Source of the DNA: Jeotgalicoccus coquinae
GTDB taxonomy: Bacteria > Bacillota > Bacilli > Staphylococcales > Salinicoccaceae
Length of the DNA stretch: 64,000 bases
Assembly: GCF_014207425.1 (NCBI RefSeq)
Contig: NZ_JACHFF010000001.1
Span: 1,076,124 to 1,140,123, forward strand
Direction: 5' to 3'
Positions 16,486 through 24,770 of this stretch are shown here, one piece after another. A model generated the notes under the pieces. That model saw nothing but the letters and a program-made list of their open reading frames with translations. It did no database searches and had not been told where the DNA came from. Position 1 is the first letter of the stretch. Each line of letters starts with the position of its first letter. The position numbers and the translations under genes were made by a program.

Positions 16486-17686
16486 ACAGCAGATCGCTGA
16501 ATTCGTCTGTTGTTTCTTCTTTTTTCGACGGCATGTATACTTCTATATTTTCCATCGCTTTTTCAATCATCGGTTCAAAGTCTACTGCTTTCTCAAATTT
16601 CTTCACTGATTCCAACGAAGGTTTCGTCTTCGGTGCTTTTGGTTTGAATATAGTACAGCAGTCTTCAAATGGCAGAATTGATGTTTCGTAAGTGCCCATC
16701 TGTTTCGCCATATTAACGATATCGTTTTTCTCCAGTGTCAGTAACGGACGCAGTACCGGAAGTGTTGTGACTTCATTGATTGCGAACATACTTGTTAATG
16801 TCTGTGATGCTACCTGACCCAGGTTTTCACCGTTCACTACTGCTTCCCCGCCGATATTCATCGTTAATTTCTCAGCAATTCTCAGCATAATACGTCGCGT
16901 TGATGTCATCGAAAGGTTGTCCGGGATACGGTCATATAATGTTGTCTGGAGTTCTGTGAACGGTACGATGTGAAGTTTAATATCGTATCCTGTTCTCTCG
17001 CTCATAATATCGACAAGTGCTTTTACTTTGTCAGTTGCCTGCGGACTCGTATACGGTGGTGAATGGAAGTGAATGGCTTCGATTTCCACTCCGCGGCGCA
17101 TAATATCGATACCTGCAACCGGTGAATCGATTCCGCCTGAAAGCATTAATAATGCTTTCCCGCCGGTACCGAGCGGCAGTCCGCCGAGACCTTTAATCGT
17201 TTCATAGTACATATAAATTGCATCCGGACGGATTTCAGCAAGAATTTTATAATCCGGTTTTCTTACGTCAACTGTCAGGTGTGAAGTGTTCCCTACAACG
17301 TGGTTGCCCAGCAGCTGCTGAACGCCGTAAGTATCCAGGTGGTACTGTTTGTCTGCACGTTTAACTTCTATTTTAAATGAATGGCCTTCTTCAATTTCAT
17401 TTGCAAATTTAAGTGCAGTTTCTTTCATTGCTTCGTCCGTTTTTTCCAGTCTTACTACAGGTGACATGCTTAAAATACCGCTGATATTCGTCAGTTTATC
17501 GATAATTTCATGAGGGTCTTCACCGTTTATAACAATATACGCACGGTCGCGGTTCGCTTTAATCTGCACATCATACTGTTTCAATGCTTTCATCATGCGG
17601 TCGCGCAGTGCATTAACAAACATCTTTCTGTTTTTCGTTTTCAGCGTCAATTCACCGTAACGGATTAATATGTGATCAAATTTCAT
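16484..17686 (-). CDS. thiI: tRNA 4-thiouridine synthase ThiI
   Basis: Adenylates and thiolates U8 of tRNA and can feed sulfur to thiamine synthesis; 400 aa, the short form without the rhodanese domain. Visible are the N-terminal ferredoxin-like part (MKFDHILIRYGELTLKTKNR), the THUMP domain (~60-165), the PP-loop SGGIDSPVAG (~185) and GENLGQVASQTL, with a CCTIFKP cysteine pair near residue 345. The start ATG overlaps the nifS stop (ATGA), so the two are translationally coupled; NifS is the expected persulfide donor. GGAGATG precedes the ATG. Confidence 0.97.
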   Translation of the reverse strand: MKFDHILIRYGELTLKTKNRKMFVNALRDRMMKALKQYDVQIKANRDRAYIVINGEDPHEIIDKLTNISGILSMSPVVRLEKTDEAMKETALKFANEIEEGHSFKIEVKRADKQYHLDTYGVQQLLGNHVVGNTSHLTVDVRKPDYKILAEIRPDAIYMYYETIKGLGGLPLGTGGKALLMLSGGIDSPVAGIDIMRRGVEIEAIHFHSPPYTSPQATDKVKALVDIMSERTGYDIKLHIVPFTELQTTLYDRIPDNLSMTSTRRIMLRIAEKLTMNIGGEAVVNGENLGQVASQTLTSMFAINEVTTLPVLRPLLTLEKNDIVNMAKQMGTYETSILPFEDCCTIFKPKAPKTKPSLESVKKFEKAVDFEPMIEKAMENIEVYMPSKKEETTDEFSDLL

Positions 17687-18810
17687 TTCAGTACATCTCC
17701 TAATTCTTCATAAACCTCTTTTAATGCTGTGATTAATTTATTTACATCGTCTTCAGTCGTGCTCCGTCCCATCGAGATACGGATACTGCCTTCGATTACG
17801 TTATCTTCATTATCCAGTGCAAGGAGTGTTTCGTTCAGCGTTGCAAGTTTGGATGCGCATGCACTTGTCGTCGATACTGCGATGCCGCGTTTTGACAGTG
17901 CATTCACGACTACTTCGCCTTTCGCTCCGACAAACGACATGTTTACAATATACGGTGCTGCTTTCGGCTGCAGCCGGATAAACTCCAGGCCCTCAACCGA
18001 TTCGCGTATCTTCATATTAAACTGTGATAAACGTTTATTCACTTCACGCGCTTCGCCAAGTGTCAGTCTGAGTGCTTTCGCCATCGCTGTAATTCCCGGC
18101 AGGTTCACAGTACCGCTTCTTATATTATACTCGTGTCCCCCGCCGTATAAAACAGGTCTTATCGTTGCAAGGTCTCTGATGAACAAACCTCCGATTCCCT
18201 TTACGCCGTTAAACTTATGTGCAGAAATACTGATTGTATCGACTCCGTTGTAATCCAGATCCGCTTTGCCGATTGCCTGTGTAGCATCGACATGGAAATG
18301 AACTTTCGGATAGTCTTTAAGCATCTTCACAATTTCTTTTATCGGCTGCACACTTCCGATAATGTTGTTCAGTGCCATGACAGTAACGAATACTACGTCA
18401 CTGTCCAGCATTGATTTTAAGCTTTCCAGATTAACTGTGCCGGCTTCATTCGTGTCAATATACTTCACGTTAAAGCCGTCATTCTTCATTTCTTCCAGCA
18501 CGTTCACGATACTCGGATGTTCAAGTTCACTCGTTAAAATCGTCCTGCCGAATTGTTTTTTCCGTTTCAGCATACTCTGAATCGCAATATTGTTGCTTTC
18601 GGTTGCACTCGCAGTAAAGACTAAATCATAAGTCTTCAGCTCCATCAGGTCCAGTATTTGATTTCTCGCCGCTTCAAGCAGTCTCGAAGCATCTTTACCG
18701 CTCTGATGGATACTCGCTGTGTTAAAGAAATATTTTTCACTTACTGTCATATATGTCTCAAGCGCTTCTTTGTAAGGCGCTGTCGTTGCTGCATTATCAA
18801 AATATATCAT
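17683..18810 (-). CDS. nifS: Cysteine desulfurase (NifS/NifZ type, partner of ThiI)
   Basis: PLP-dependent enzyme, 375 aa, cysteine to alanine plus protein persulfide. MIYFDNAATT opens the protein; the PLP region HVDATQAIGK (~170) and the Schiff-base Lys in SAHKFNGVKGIGGLFI (~200) are intact; the catalytic Cys lies in VSTTSACASKLATLNETLLAL (~325), on the longer loop typical of class II-like NifS. Coupled by a 4-bp overlap to thiI, so it probably serves tRNA thiolation. The ATG follows GAGGTGA. A hairpin separates it from ezrA. Confidence 0.95.
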   Translation of the reverse strand: MIYFDNAATTAPYKEALETYMTVSEKYFFNTASIHQSGKDASRLLEAARNQILDLMELKTYDLVFTASATESNNIAIQSMLKRKKQFGRTILTSELEHPSIVNVLEEMKNDGFNVKYIDTNEAGTVNLESLKSMLDSDVVFVTVMALNNIIGSVQPIKEIVKMLKDYPKVHFHVDATQAIGKADLDYNGVDTISISAHKFNGVKGIGGLFIRDLATIRPVLYGGGHEYNIRSGTVNLPGITAMAKALRLTLGEAREVNKRLSQFNMKIRESVEGLEFIRLQPKAAPYIVNMSFVGAKGEVVVNALSKRGIAVSTTSACASKLATLNETLLALDNEDNVIEGSIRISMGRSTTEDDVNKLITALKEVYEELGDVLK

Positions 18811-18831
18811 CCAAATTCACCTCTCACATAA

Positions 18832-18864
18832 AATGACTTAGGATATGACATATCCTAAGTCATT
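18832..18864 (-). terminator. Hairpin terminator of ezrA
   Basis: AATGACTTAGGATAT / ATATCCTAAGTCATT, 15 bp stem with 3-nt loop, then TTTTATG on the - strand, between ezrA and nifS. Confidence 0.75.
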
Positions 18865-18867
18865 ATG

Positions 18868-20562
18868 TTAATTATTATCAAATTGTTTTTCGATCTTCGC
18901 TGCACTGCCGGGCTCCACACTTTCAACTGCATCTTTCGCAACATCCAGTGCGCGCTTGTAGCGGTTTTCTTTAAATAAGCGTTCCGCTTCATTTAAGTGC
19001 GCGTTTAAGTCCGCATCCGTACTGCGGAATCTGTTTCCGTACTGAATCATCAGCTCTGTCAGCTGTGAATCTCTCATAACCGCATAAGCTTCCTGTTCGA
19101 ATTTATTCATCATCAGCACAGTGTCGTTCACTTTAGCTTTAACATATTCGACATTCAGCGGTTTGCGGCTGAAGTAATTGTCTATCTCTCTGATATTAAC
19201 TTCAATCTCATGTTTCATAACGATAAACTGCTCAGGCAGTGTCACCAGGTTTGACGACATCAGTTCACGGTAAACTTTCTCTTTACGGTCGTTAACGTAA
19301 CGAATGTTTTCGCGTGCTTCTGCATCATCTTCACGCAGGTTGACAAGATGTTCCTGAATGCTGTTCTGTTCTTCATGAATCGTATGCGCATTATTTTTCA
19401 GATAATCGATGTTGTCCACAATTGCACTGTAGCGCGTCGTGTTCTTCTCAGTTTCTTCAATCATGCCGCTGTAAATTGAAATCAGATTTTCAATTTCGTT
19501 TTCGTAGTTCATGACTTTCTGAACATCCGACTCATCGATATGGTACTGCTCCTGAATATAATCAATTTCGGTACGCAATGTGTAGTTCAATGCTTTGGCG
19601 TTAAACAGTTCATCGGTAATCACATCTTTACCGCCGTCGAACTTGTTCTTCGCATTGACTTCATGTTCAACGAGCTCATACATATCATCCAGCTCATCGT
19701 GGATGTTATCTAAAATTGAGTCCGCTTCTTCAAGCTCAAGTTTTGCCACAAGCGGCTCCACTCTGTTTAAATTGCTTTTCAGCGTGGATAATCTGTTTTC
19801 CACCTTAATGTGGTCCAGGTCATACCCTTTGGCACGCAGATCCCTGCAGCCGTAACGCAGTTCCTGGAACTGCTGCGGCAGCTCTTTTTGTACTTCTTTA
19901 ATCAGCTTCGGAATTTCGTCCATGCTGTCTTTTAAGTTCAGCAGTTCGTTGTAAGTATTGAAGATAAACTCATTGGCACGGATATAATCTCCGTCATTAA
20001 CCATTTTCTCGTACTTCGCAACTTCCGGTTCGTAGGCTTTAATAACTTCCTCAAGCGGTTTTTTAGCATCTCCGAACTTATGTCCGTTCGCCAGCACATC
20101 GCGTTTGGCTTCACGGTATAAACGTTCGCTCTCTACGTTCTGATGCTTCCCCTCTTCCACAGCTTTGATAAACCCTGCTACTTCTTCAGTCAGTTCATCG
20201 TACTTATTTTTAATGATCTCGATATTTTCCCCTGCGAGTTCATTGTTTTTAGTACTTTGGGAGAATTTAAATTGCTCCACGTTCGTTTTAGACTGTTCAA
20301 GTGCATTTTCTGCATGTGTACTATGAGTATTTAATGTCTCGTTCCATTCATCCTGCCAGTTGTTGTAAAGCCCCTTTGCTTCACCGTGCAGGTTATAGTT
20401 TTTCAGTTTCACCAAGTCGAGTTTAAATGGAAGCTGATTCACTTCATGCAGTCTGTTGTATTGAGTATCAATCATTTGTGTTTTTACAGATCTTAAATAC
20501 AGCAATACTGCTGCTGCCACGATGACCAAAATGATAATCGCGATTAATATATACACCCACAT
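18868..20562 (-). CDS. ezrA: Septation ring formation regulator EzrA
   Basis: Membrane-anchored negative regulator and scaffold of FtsZ assembly, 564 aa, the usual size. One N-terminal helix (WVYILIAIIILVIVAAAVLLYL, residues 2-23) is followed by an almost entirely alpha-helical, glutamate-rich spectrin-like repeat region. The conserved patch ...FKENRYKRALDVAKDAVESVEPGS near the C-terminus matches the EzrA QNR-like end. The ATG follows AGGAGG and a TATAAT lies at 20595-20590. Synteny with nifS-thiI on one side and the GAF protein plus rpsD on the other is the staphylococcal order. Confidence 0.96.
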   Translation of the reverse strand: MWVYILIAIIILVIVAAAVLLYLRSVKTQMIDTQYNRLHEVNQLPFKLDLVKLKNYNLHGEAKGLYNNWQDEWNETLNTHSTHAENALEQSKTNVEQFKFSQSTKNNELAGENIEIIKNKYDELTEEVAGFIKAVEEGKHQNVESERLYREAKRDVLANGHKFGDAKKPLEEVIKAYEPEVAKYEKMVNDGDYIRANEFIFNTYNELLNLKDSMDEIPKLIKEVQKELPQQFQELRYGCRDLRAKGYDLDHIKVENRLSTLKSNLNRVEPLVAKLELEEADSILDNIHDELDDMYELVEHEVNAKNKFDGGKDVITDELFNAKALNYTLRTEIDYIQEQYHIDESDVQKVMNYENEIENLISIYSGMIEETEKNTTRYSAIVDNIDYLKNNAHTIHEEQNSIQEHLVNLREDDAEARENIRYVNDRKEKVYRELMSSNLVTLPEQFIVMKHEIEVNIREIDNYFSRKPLNVEYVKAKVNDTVLMMNKFEQEAYAVMRDSQLTELMIQYGNRFRSTDADLNAHLNEAERLFKENRYKRALDVAKDAVESVEPGSAAKIEKQFDNN

Positions 20563-20677
20563 ACACTTTACCTCCTAGATATATACTCAATTATAGCTCA
20601 AATCGTTGCGTTGCAAAACATATAAATGTATAATTTCTTAAAATCAACAATATACATAGAAAGCGTGGAGGCATAAC

Positions 20678-21148
20678 ATGTTCACTAATACAGAAATAAA
20701 AGATTACGAGACGCTGAATAAAATGCTGAAAAGCCTTATCGAAGATGAAACAGACAGAATTGCAAACCTGTCAAACGCGTCGGCACTGTTAAATATTTTC
20801 CTTAAAGATATAAACTGGGTCGGTTTCTATTTATATGAAGAAACGAGTAATGAATTAGTTCTTGGGCCATTCCAGGGACTGCCTGCATGTGTACGCATTG
20901 AAAACGGCAAAGGCGTATGCGGAACAGCATTCCGCGGCAACGATATCTTTATCGTTGATAACGTGAATGAATTCCCGGGTCATATTGCATGCGATGCAGC
21001 AAGCAAATCAGAAATTGTTCTGCCGCTTTATAAAGACGGAAAAGGTATTGGTGTGCTTGATATCGATGCACCGATTTATGACCGTTTTACAGAAGAAGAC
21101 CGTACGGGTCTGAAAGCATTCGTGGAAACGTTAATTAACCACATTTAA
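20678..21148 (+). CDS. Free methionine-(R)-sulfoxide reductase (GAF domain)
   Basis: fRMsr of 156 aa, a single GAF domain reducing free Met-R-O with thioredoxin. The three redox cysteines are at C71, C81 and C105 (LPACVRI, GKGVCGTAF, HIACDAASKSE), the same 10- and 24-residue spacings as in S. aureus fRMsr. The core NWVGFYLYEE (~46-55) and LDIDAP are typical. The ATG at 20678 follows a GGAGG. It precedes rpsD but has its own context, and a strong rpsD promoter follows directly after its stop. Confidence 0.95.
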   Translation: MFTNTEIKDYETLNKMLKSLIEDETDRIANLSNASALLNIFLKDINWVGFYLYEETSNELVLGPFQGLPACVRIENGKGVCGTAFRGNDIFIVDNVNEFPGHIACDAASKSEIVLPLYKDGKGIGVLDIDAPIYDRFTEEDRTGLKAFVETLINHI

Positions 21149-21150
21149 CA

Positions 21151-21179
21151 TTGACTTCGGATAACCGAAGGTGTAAAAT
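21151..21179 (+). promoter_or_regulatory. rpsD promoter
   Basis: TTGACT, exactly 17 bp, TAAAAT, starting 3 nt after the stop codon of the fRMsr gene. The spacer contains the palindrome CTTCGG-ataa-CCGAAG. Confidence 0.8.
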
Positions 21180-21185
21180 GAATTA

Positions 21186-21361
21186 TTGTGTAAATGAACA
21201 GTATAAGTAGCGGATAGTCATTGCGAGTCAGTATGCGATCCCCGCGGTTGGTGTGCTGCGTAACCAATGCTATGAGGCGAAGGCACTTTAAATCGTATAC
21301 CCTCGCAGGAGATTATTCCCTTATGATGTTTTTTGCATATATTATAAAACATAAGGAGGAG
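21186..21361 (+). ncRNA. rpsD 5' leader, candidate S4 autoregulatory RNA
   Basis: About 180 nt of untranslated sequence between the promoter and the rpsD ribosome-binding site, rich in GC islands (GATCCCCGCGGTTGGTG, GAGGCGAAGG, CCCTCGCAGGAG) in an otherwise AT-rich intergenic setting. In Bacillus rpsD is autoregulated through its mRNA leader; location and length fit that. I cannot fold it here, so the structure is not asserted. Confidence 0.55.
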
Positions 21362-21367
21362 CTATAT

Positions 21368-21970
21368 ATGGCTCGTTTTACAGGTTCAATCTGGAAAAAA
21401 TCACGTCGCTTAGGAATTTCCCTAACTGGCACAGGTAAAGAATTGGAGCGTCGTCCGTACGCACCAGGTCAGCACGGTCCAACACAAAGAATTAAATTAT
21501 CAGAGTACGGAATGCAGTTACAGGAGAAACAAAAACTTCGTTACATGTACGGCGTTAACGAACGTCAATTCCGCACACTATTTAACCGTTCAGGTAAAAT
21601 GAAAGGTGTTCACGGTGAGAACTTCATGATCTTACTTGCGACTAGATTAGACGCAGTAGTTCGTGCATCAGGTCTTGCCCGCACACAACGTCAAGCACGT
21701 CAGTTAGTTAACCACGGTCACATCACTGTGGATGGCAAACGTGTAGACATTCCTTCATTCATCGTTAAACCAGGACAAGTTATCGGAGTTCGTGAAAAAT
21801 CACGTAAACTTGATATCATTGCAGAAGCTGTTGAATTAAGCAACTTCACTCCTGAGTACCTGACATTCAACAAAGATAACCTGGAAGTTACTTTCGACAG
21901 AATGCCAGAACGCAGCGAATTACACGCTGACATTAACGAACAGTTAATCGTTGAGTACTACTCAAGATAA
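21368..21970 (+). CDS. rpsD: 30S ribosomal protein S4
   Basis: Primary 16S rRNA-binding assembly protein, 200 aa. The sequence [37 protein letters not shown] and the S4 RNA-binding domain [20 protein letters not shown] (~105-125) are standard. It is the zinc-independent form without the N-terminal cysteine cluster. The true start is the ATG at 21368 behind AAGGAGG; a longer frame upstream runs through the leader and is rejected. It stands alone with a strong promoter and terminator, as in other Bacillales. Codon use is that of a highly expressed gene. Confidence 0.98.
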   Translation: MARFTGSIWKKSRRLGISLTGTGKELERRPYAPGQHGPTQRIKLSEYGMQLQEKQKLRYMYGVNERQFRTLFNRSGKMKGVHGENFMILLATRLDAVVRASGLARTQRQARQLVNHGHITVDGKRVDIPSFIVKPGQVIGVREKSRKLDIIAEAVELSNFTPEYLTFNKDNLEVTFDRMPERSELHADINEQLIVEYYSR

Positions 21971-21978
21971 TAACTTTG

Positions 21979-22020
21979 GAAGATCCGAAATCATTATTAA
22001 ATGGTTTCGGGTCTTTTTTT
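21979..22020 (+). terminator. Intrinsic terminator of rpsD
   Basis: AAGA-t-CCGAAA / TTTCGG-g-TCTT stem followed by seven T. Confidence 0.85.
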
Positions 22021-22026
22021 GTGGTT

Positions 22027-22135
22027 TTTGAGCTTTATCGAGTGAAAAGTGTCATCCGGACATGGTTGAATGACAACAGGACAGCGCCGTTGTGAACCGA
22101 AGCTGCTGGAATAACAACGGGACAACGGCGTTATC
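22027..22135. repeat. Degenerate two-copy repeat, 41-bp period (array 4)
   Basis: GAATGACAACAGGACAGCGCCGTT at 22068 and GAATAACAACGGGACAACGGCGTT at 22109 are 41 bp apart; each can pair internally (ACAAC/GTTGT and TAAC/GTTA). The sequence differs from arrays 1-3, but the period and the position just beyond a terminator are the same. Confidence 0.65.
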
Positions 22136-22170
22136 ATCTTCTCAGTCCTCACAACACCCACATACTATAA

Positions 22171-22207
22171 CACGGCCCAAAATCCCATACAGGGATCTCC
22201 AGCCGTG
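22171..22207. other. Two-step inverted repeat of unknown role
   Basis: CACGGC-ccaaa-ATCCC-ataca-GGGAT-ctcca-GCCGTG: a 5-bp inner and 6-bp outer stem with a symmetrical 5/5 internal loop. No T-run follows on either strand, so it is not a classical terminator. It lies in the gap between rpsD and the convergent lipoprotein gene. Confidence 0.5.
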
Positions 22208-22270
22208 CCCAACAAACAATATTCTATTCTTTTTATCAGCTTTTATAATAAATTCATCTGCAACAATAGG

Positions 22271-22690
22271 TTAATCTTCTACGCTGTATCTTACTTCTTT
22301 AAAAGTAGCAATATCACCATCAAGTTTATCATTATCAGTTTGTATTAATTGAACTTTTGGATCATAATCTGTTCTTTTTGCATCTTCTATATCATCGATT
22401 GAAAATGTATAGACAGTATTATTTTCTACAGCTCCTTCATGAACAGTTTCATTTGCGATAGTAATAAATGCAGGTTTACTCTCATCGATATCCTGCATTT
22501 TAATTTCAATTTCATTACTGTCAGCTGTAATATTTGATGTCAGTATTTCCAGTTTCCCGTTTCCTGTGTCATTTTCGAATGCTGCCTCAATACTTCCGCT
22601 GTTTTCTTCGGTGATACCTTCTTCAGAAGAACACCCGCTTAGTGCAGCAAAAGATAGTCCGGCGATTAGAATAAATTTAAAATTTTTCAT
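22271..22690 (-). CDS. Small lipoprotein of unknown function
   Basis: 139-aa predicted lipoprotein. The signal peptide MKNFKFILIAGLSFAALSGC has a lipobox LSGC, so the mature protein starts at Cys20 and is anchored on the outer face of the membrane. The rest is acidic (SSEEGITEENSGSIEAAFEND) and strand-rich, ending KEVRYSVED; no family is recognised. The ATG follows an AGGAG-like site (AAAAGGAGCATATCG). Codon use is somewhat more AT-rich than in the neighbours. Flanked by an unusual intergenic gap and the cold-shock gene. Confidence 0.8.
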   Translation of the reverse strand: MKNFKFILIAGLSFAALSGCSSEEGITEENSGSIEAAFENDTGNGKLEILTSNITADSNEIEIKMQDIDESKPAFITIANETVHEGAVENNTVYTFSIDDIEDAKRTDYDPKVQLIQTDNDKLDGDIATFKEVRYSVED

Positions 22691-22772
22691 CGATATGCTC
22701 CTTTTATGTATATATTTATCTTTTTTTAATATACACTAATTAAATGTAATTTTTCCAGTTAGAAGACAAAAA

Positions 22773-22796
22773 AAGAGACACCCGGAGGTGCCTCTT
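22773..22796 (-). terminator. Intrinsic terminator of cspA
   Basis: AAGAG-a-CACC / GGTG-c-CTCTT stem, 4-nt loop, with an A-run on the left giving UUUUUUUG in the - strand transcript. Confidence 0.85.
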
Positions 22797-22813
22797 AAAA
22801 ATTAAACTATTTA

Positions 22814-23014
22814 TTAAACAGTTTCAACGTTGACAGCTTGTGGTCCGCGTTGTCCTTCTTCGATTTCAAAAGTAACTTTTTGACCTTCTTCTAAAGTTTT
22901 GTATCCTTCACCTTGGATAGCTGAGAAGTGTACGAACACGTCGTCTCCTGCTTCTTGCTCGATGAAACCAAAACCTTTTTCTCCATTAAACCATTTCACA
23001 GTTCCTTCATTCAT
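22814..23014 (-). CDS. cspA: Cold-shock protein (CspA/CspB family)
   Basis: 66-aa OB-fold RNA chaperone binding single-stranded RNA/DNA. RNP1 (KGFGFIEQ, ~16-21) and RNP2 (DVFVHFSAI, ~25-33) are intact, and the protein is full length ([10 protein letters not shown] ... [10 protein letters not shown]). The ATG at 23014 follows AAGGAGG; a longer in-frame start at 23041 is rejected. A 112-nt 5' untranslated region lies between it and the promoter at 23133-23161, as in cold-inducible csp genes, where the leader itself controls stability and translation. Confidence 0.97.
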   Translation of the reverse strand: MNEGTVKWFNGEKGFGFIEQEAGDDVFVHFSAIQGEGYKTLEEGQKVTFEIEEGQRGPQAVNVETV

Positions 23015-23132
23015 TGAAAAAACCTCCTTGTGCTTATGCACGTGTTATTTTTGCAGTTTTAAACATTTAAAAGAGTTTTTTCAGTAATATGAATAGAAAC
23101 TATTTAAACTTTGACTTAAAAACTACACTCTT

Positions 23133-23161
23133 AATATACCATGGTCTGACCAATAAGCCAA
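23133..23161 (-). promoter_or_regulatory. Candidate cspA promoter
   Basis: On the - strand TTGGCT, 17 bp, TATATT with TG one base before it (extended -10). It implies a ~112-nt leader. Confidence 0.6.
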
Positions 23162-23179
23162 CCCAATTATCAAATTATT

Positions 23180-24541
23180 TTAACTTTCACACGCCCAATT
23201 ATCTTTATCTCCGTCCATTTTAGACTGATATGCAGGATGGTCGCTGGCAACGCCGTCAGGGAATTCAGTGCGTAATTCAGTACAGTTTGCAAAGTTATAA
23301 GAAGCACCTGAACCCGCATCACTGCTTTGATTCAGATTAGTTTCAGGCACAGTTTCAACAACTGCTTCTTCTTCCGTTTCACTGTTAAACCCTTCGCCAG
23401 TTTCGTTCACATAGCCTGGAATTGACCAGATGCCAAGCTGATTATCTTTGGCATACTGTTCTTTTTCACGGAATTCAACAAGGTAGCGCTGCTGCTCATA
23501 TATGTAACCCACTCTCGCAAGCCCTTCTTCAAGCAGCACTTCATGAACACTCTCACCGTCAGCATATAAATAGACTAAATGTCTGCCATAGTGATCCGTC
23601 TGTTCACCTTCATCATACTCAATATGCAAAATATCAGCATTGTTCATCAGCTCAGTCATTCTCGCTGAAGCTTCGGGACCAAACGGTTCCACAGGTTTAT
23701 TCGGATGCACTGTTTCCGGTGTATCGATTAATAAAAGACGCAATTTCAACAGATTATTATCACTGTCTATAACATGAACAGTATCACCATCCACCACACG
23801 ATAAAGTTCTACTGCCGTCAAACCGTCCATTTGTGAAGATAACTTTTCCTCTTCTTCTTTCTCTTTCTGAGCCTGTTTTTCTTTTTCAGCTCTCTCTTTA
23901 GCCGCTTTTTCCGCTGCAAGTTTTTCTTCTTTTTCCTGCTGCTCTTTTGTCTCACGCTCCACTTTTTCCTGTTTTTCTTTGTCAGCCTGAGCCTGTTCTT
24001 CTTCAGCTTTCTTCTGAACTGCTGCGTCTTCTTTTTCTTTCTCGACAGTCAACTGCTCTTTCTCCGCCTGTTTTTCAACTTCGGAGTCTGCTTCGTTCGC
24101 TTCAGAAATTTCTTTCGCTGTCTGTACAGACTCTGATTCTACTTTTGCTGCTGCATCCTCTTCTACGTTAGTTCCGGGAAGAGTAAATGCAAATAACAGA
24201 AACAGTATAAATCCAATAATAAATCCATTGCGTGAAATTTTACTGAATTTACCTTTTTGCTTGTACTTTAAATTATAAAAACGGCTGGATGCCATCGATA
24301 TGAACATTCCAATCGACACCATGACCCATAAAATTAAGAATGCTTCATTGATTGTGGCACCTTCTATAATCAATGCGCGATTGATCATCAGAATACCAGA
24401 TACAGTTAACAGTACAAATACCGGCTTCCAGAAAGATGCGCTATCTTCCTTATCAGTCCAGTGTCCGTGCATTGCCAGACCGAATAAAACTGCTGTGGAA
24501 ATCGTTCCAATAAAAATTAAAAAACCGAACATAATACCCAT
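23180..24541 (-). CDS. Membrane-tethered thermonuclease with coiled coil and excalibur domain
   Basis: 453 aa with an unusual layout. Four hydrophobic helices (about residues 3-25, 37-60, 66-86, 104-124) are followed by a ~110-residue KEQ-rich coiled coil (~135-245), then a staphylococcal-nuclease domain (~250-385) with GDTVHVID, RLLLIDTPETVHPN and the catalytic-type YGRHLVYLY, then an acidic linker and a C-terminal excalibur calcium-binding motif DGDKDNWACES with its partner Cys in NFANCTELR. Such nucleases are usually secreted; here the enzyme would be held at the membrane, the catalytic part most likely outside. The ATG at 24541 has GGAGAG at 8 nt. Not in a recognisable operon. Confidence 0.88.
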   Translation of the reverse strand: MGIMFGFLIFIGTISTAVLFGLAMHGHWTDKEDSASFWKPVFVLLTVSGILMINRALIIEGATINEAFLILWVMVSIGMFISMASSRFYNLKYKQKGKFSKISRNGFIIGFILFLLFAFTLPGTNVEEDAAAKVESESVQTAKEISEANEADSEVEKQAEKEQLTVEKEKEDAAVQKKAEEEQAQADKEKQEKVERETKEQQEKEEKLAAEKAAKERAEKEKQAQKEKEEEEKLSSQMDGLTAVELYRVVDGDTVHVIDSDNNLLKLRLLLIDTPETVHPNKPVEPFGPEASARMTELMNNADILHIEYDEGEQTDHYGRHLVYLYADGESVHEVLLEEGLARVGYIYEQQRYLVEFREKEQYAKDNQLGIWSIPGYVNETGEGFNSETEEEAVVETVPETNLNQSSDAGSGASYNFANCTELRTEFPDGVASDHPAYQSKMDGDKDNWACES

Positions 24542-24718
24542 TTAGTCAACTCTCCATTAAATAATCATGTCTGTTTATTATACGTGATAAAAAGTATCTG
24601 TGAATAAACAATTAATGGAAACTTTGACCAAGTTGGTACTTATCCGGATTTTGATATTTTATTAGTTTTCTTTCGCTAATTTATACTGTCTTTAAAACTA
24701 AGGGAATTTTATAAAAAT
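24542..24718. other. Intergenic gap, nothing recognised
   Basis: AT-rich, no ORF or strong hairpin seen; presumably holds the promoter of the nuclease gene. Confidence 0.4.
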
Positions 24719-24721
24719 AAA

Positions 24722-24767
24722 AATCGGCATTGAACATTAATCTGTTCAATACCGGTCTGATTTTTAT
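24722..24767 (-). terminator. Terminator of the decayed citrate transporter gene
   Basis: AAATCGG-c-ATTGAACA / TGTTCAAT-a-CCGG..TGATTT stem with a T-run on the - strand; still intact although the gene is broken. Confidence 0.75.
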
Positions 24768-24770
24768 CTA

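Noticed and set aside
21221-21367. N-terminal extension of rpsD
   Set aside because: It lies in the leader; the ATG at 21368 has AAGGAGG and gives the universal S4 N-terminus.
22092-22274. 60-aa open frame on the + strand
   Set aside because: No ribosome-binding site, overlaps a degenerate repeat and a hairpin, and has no recognisable product.
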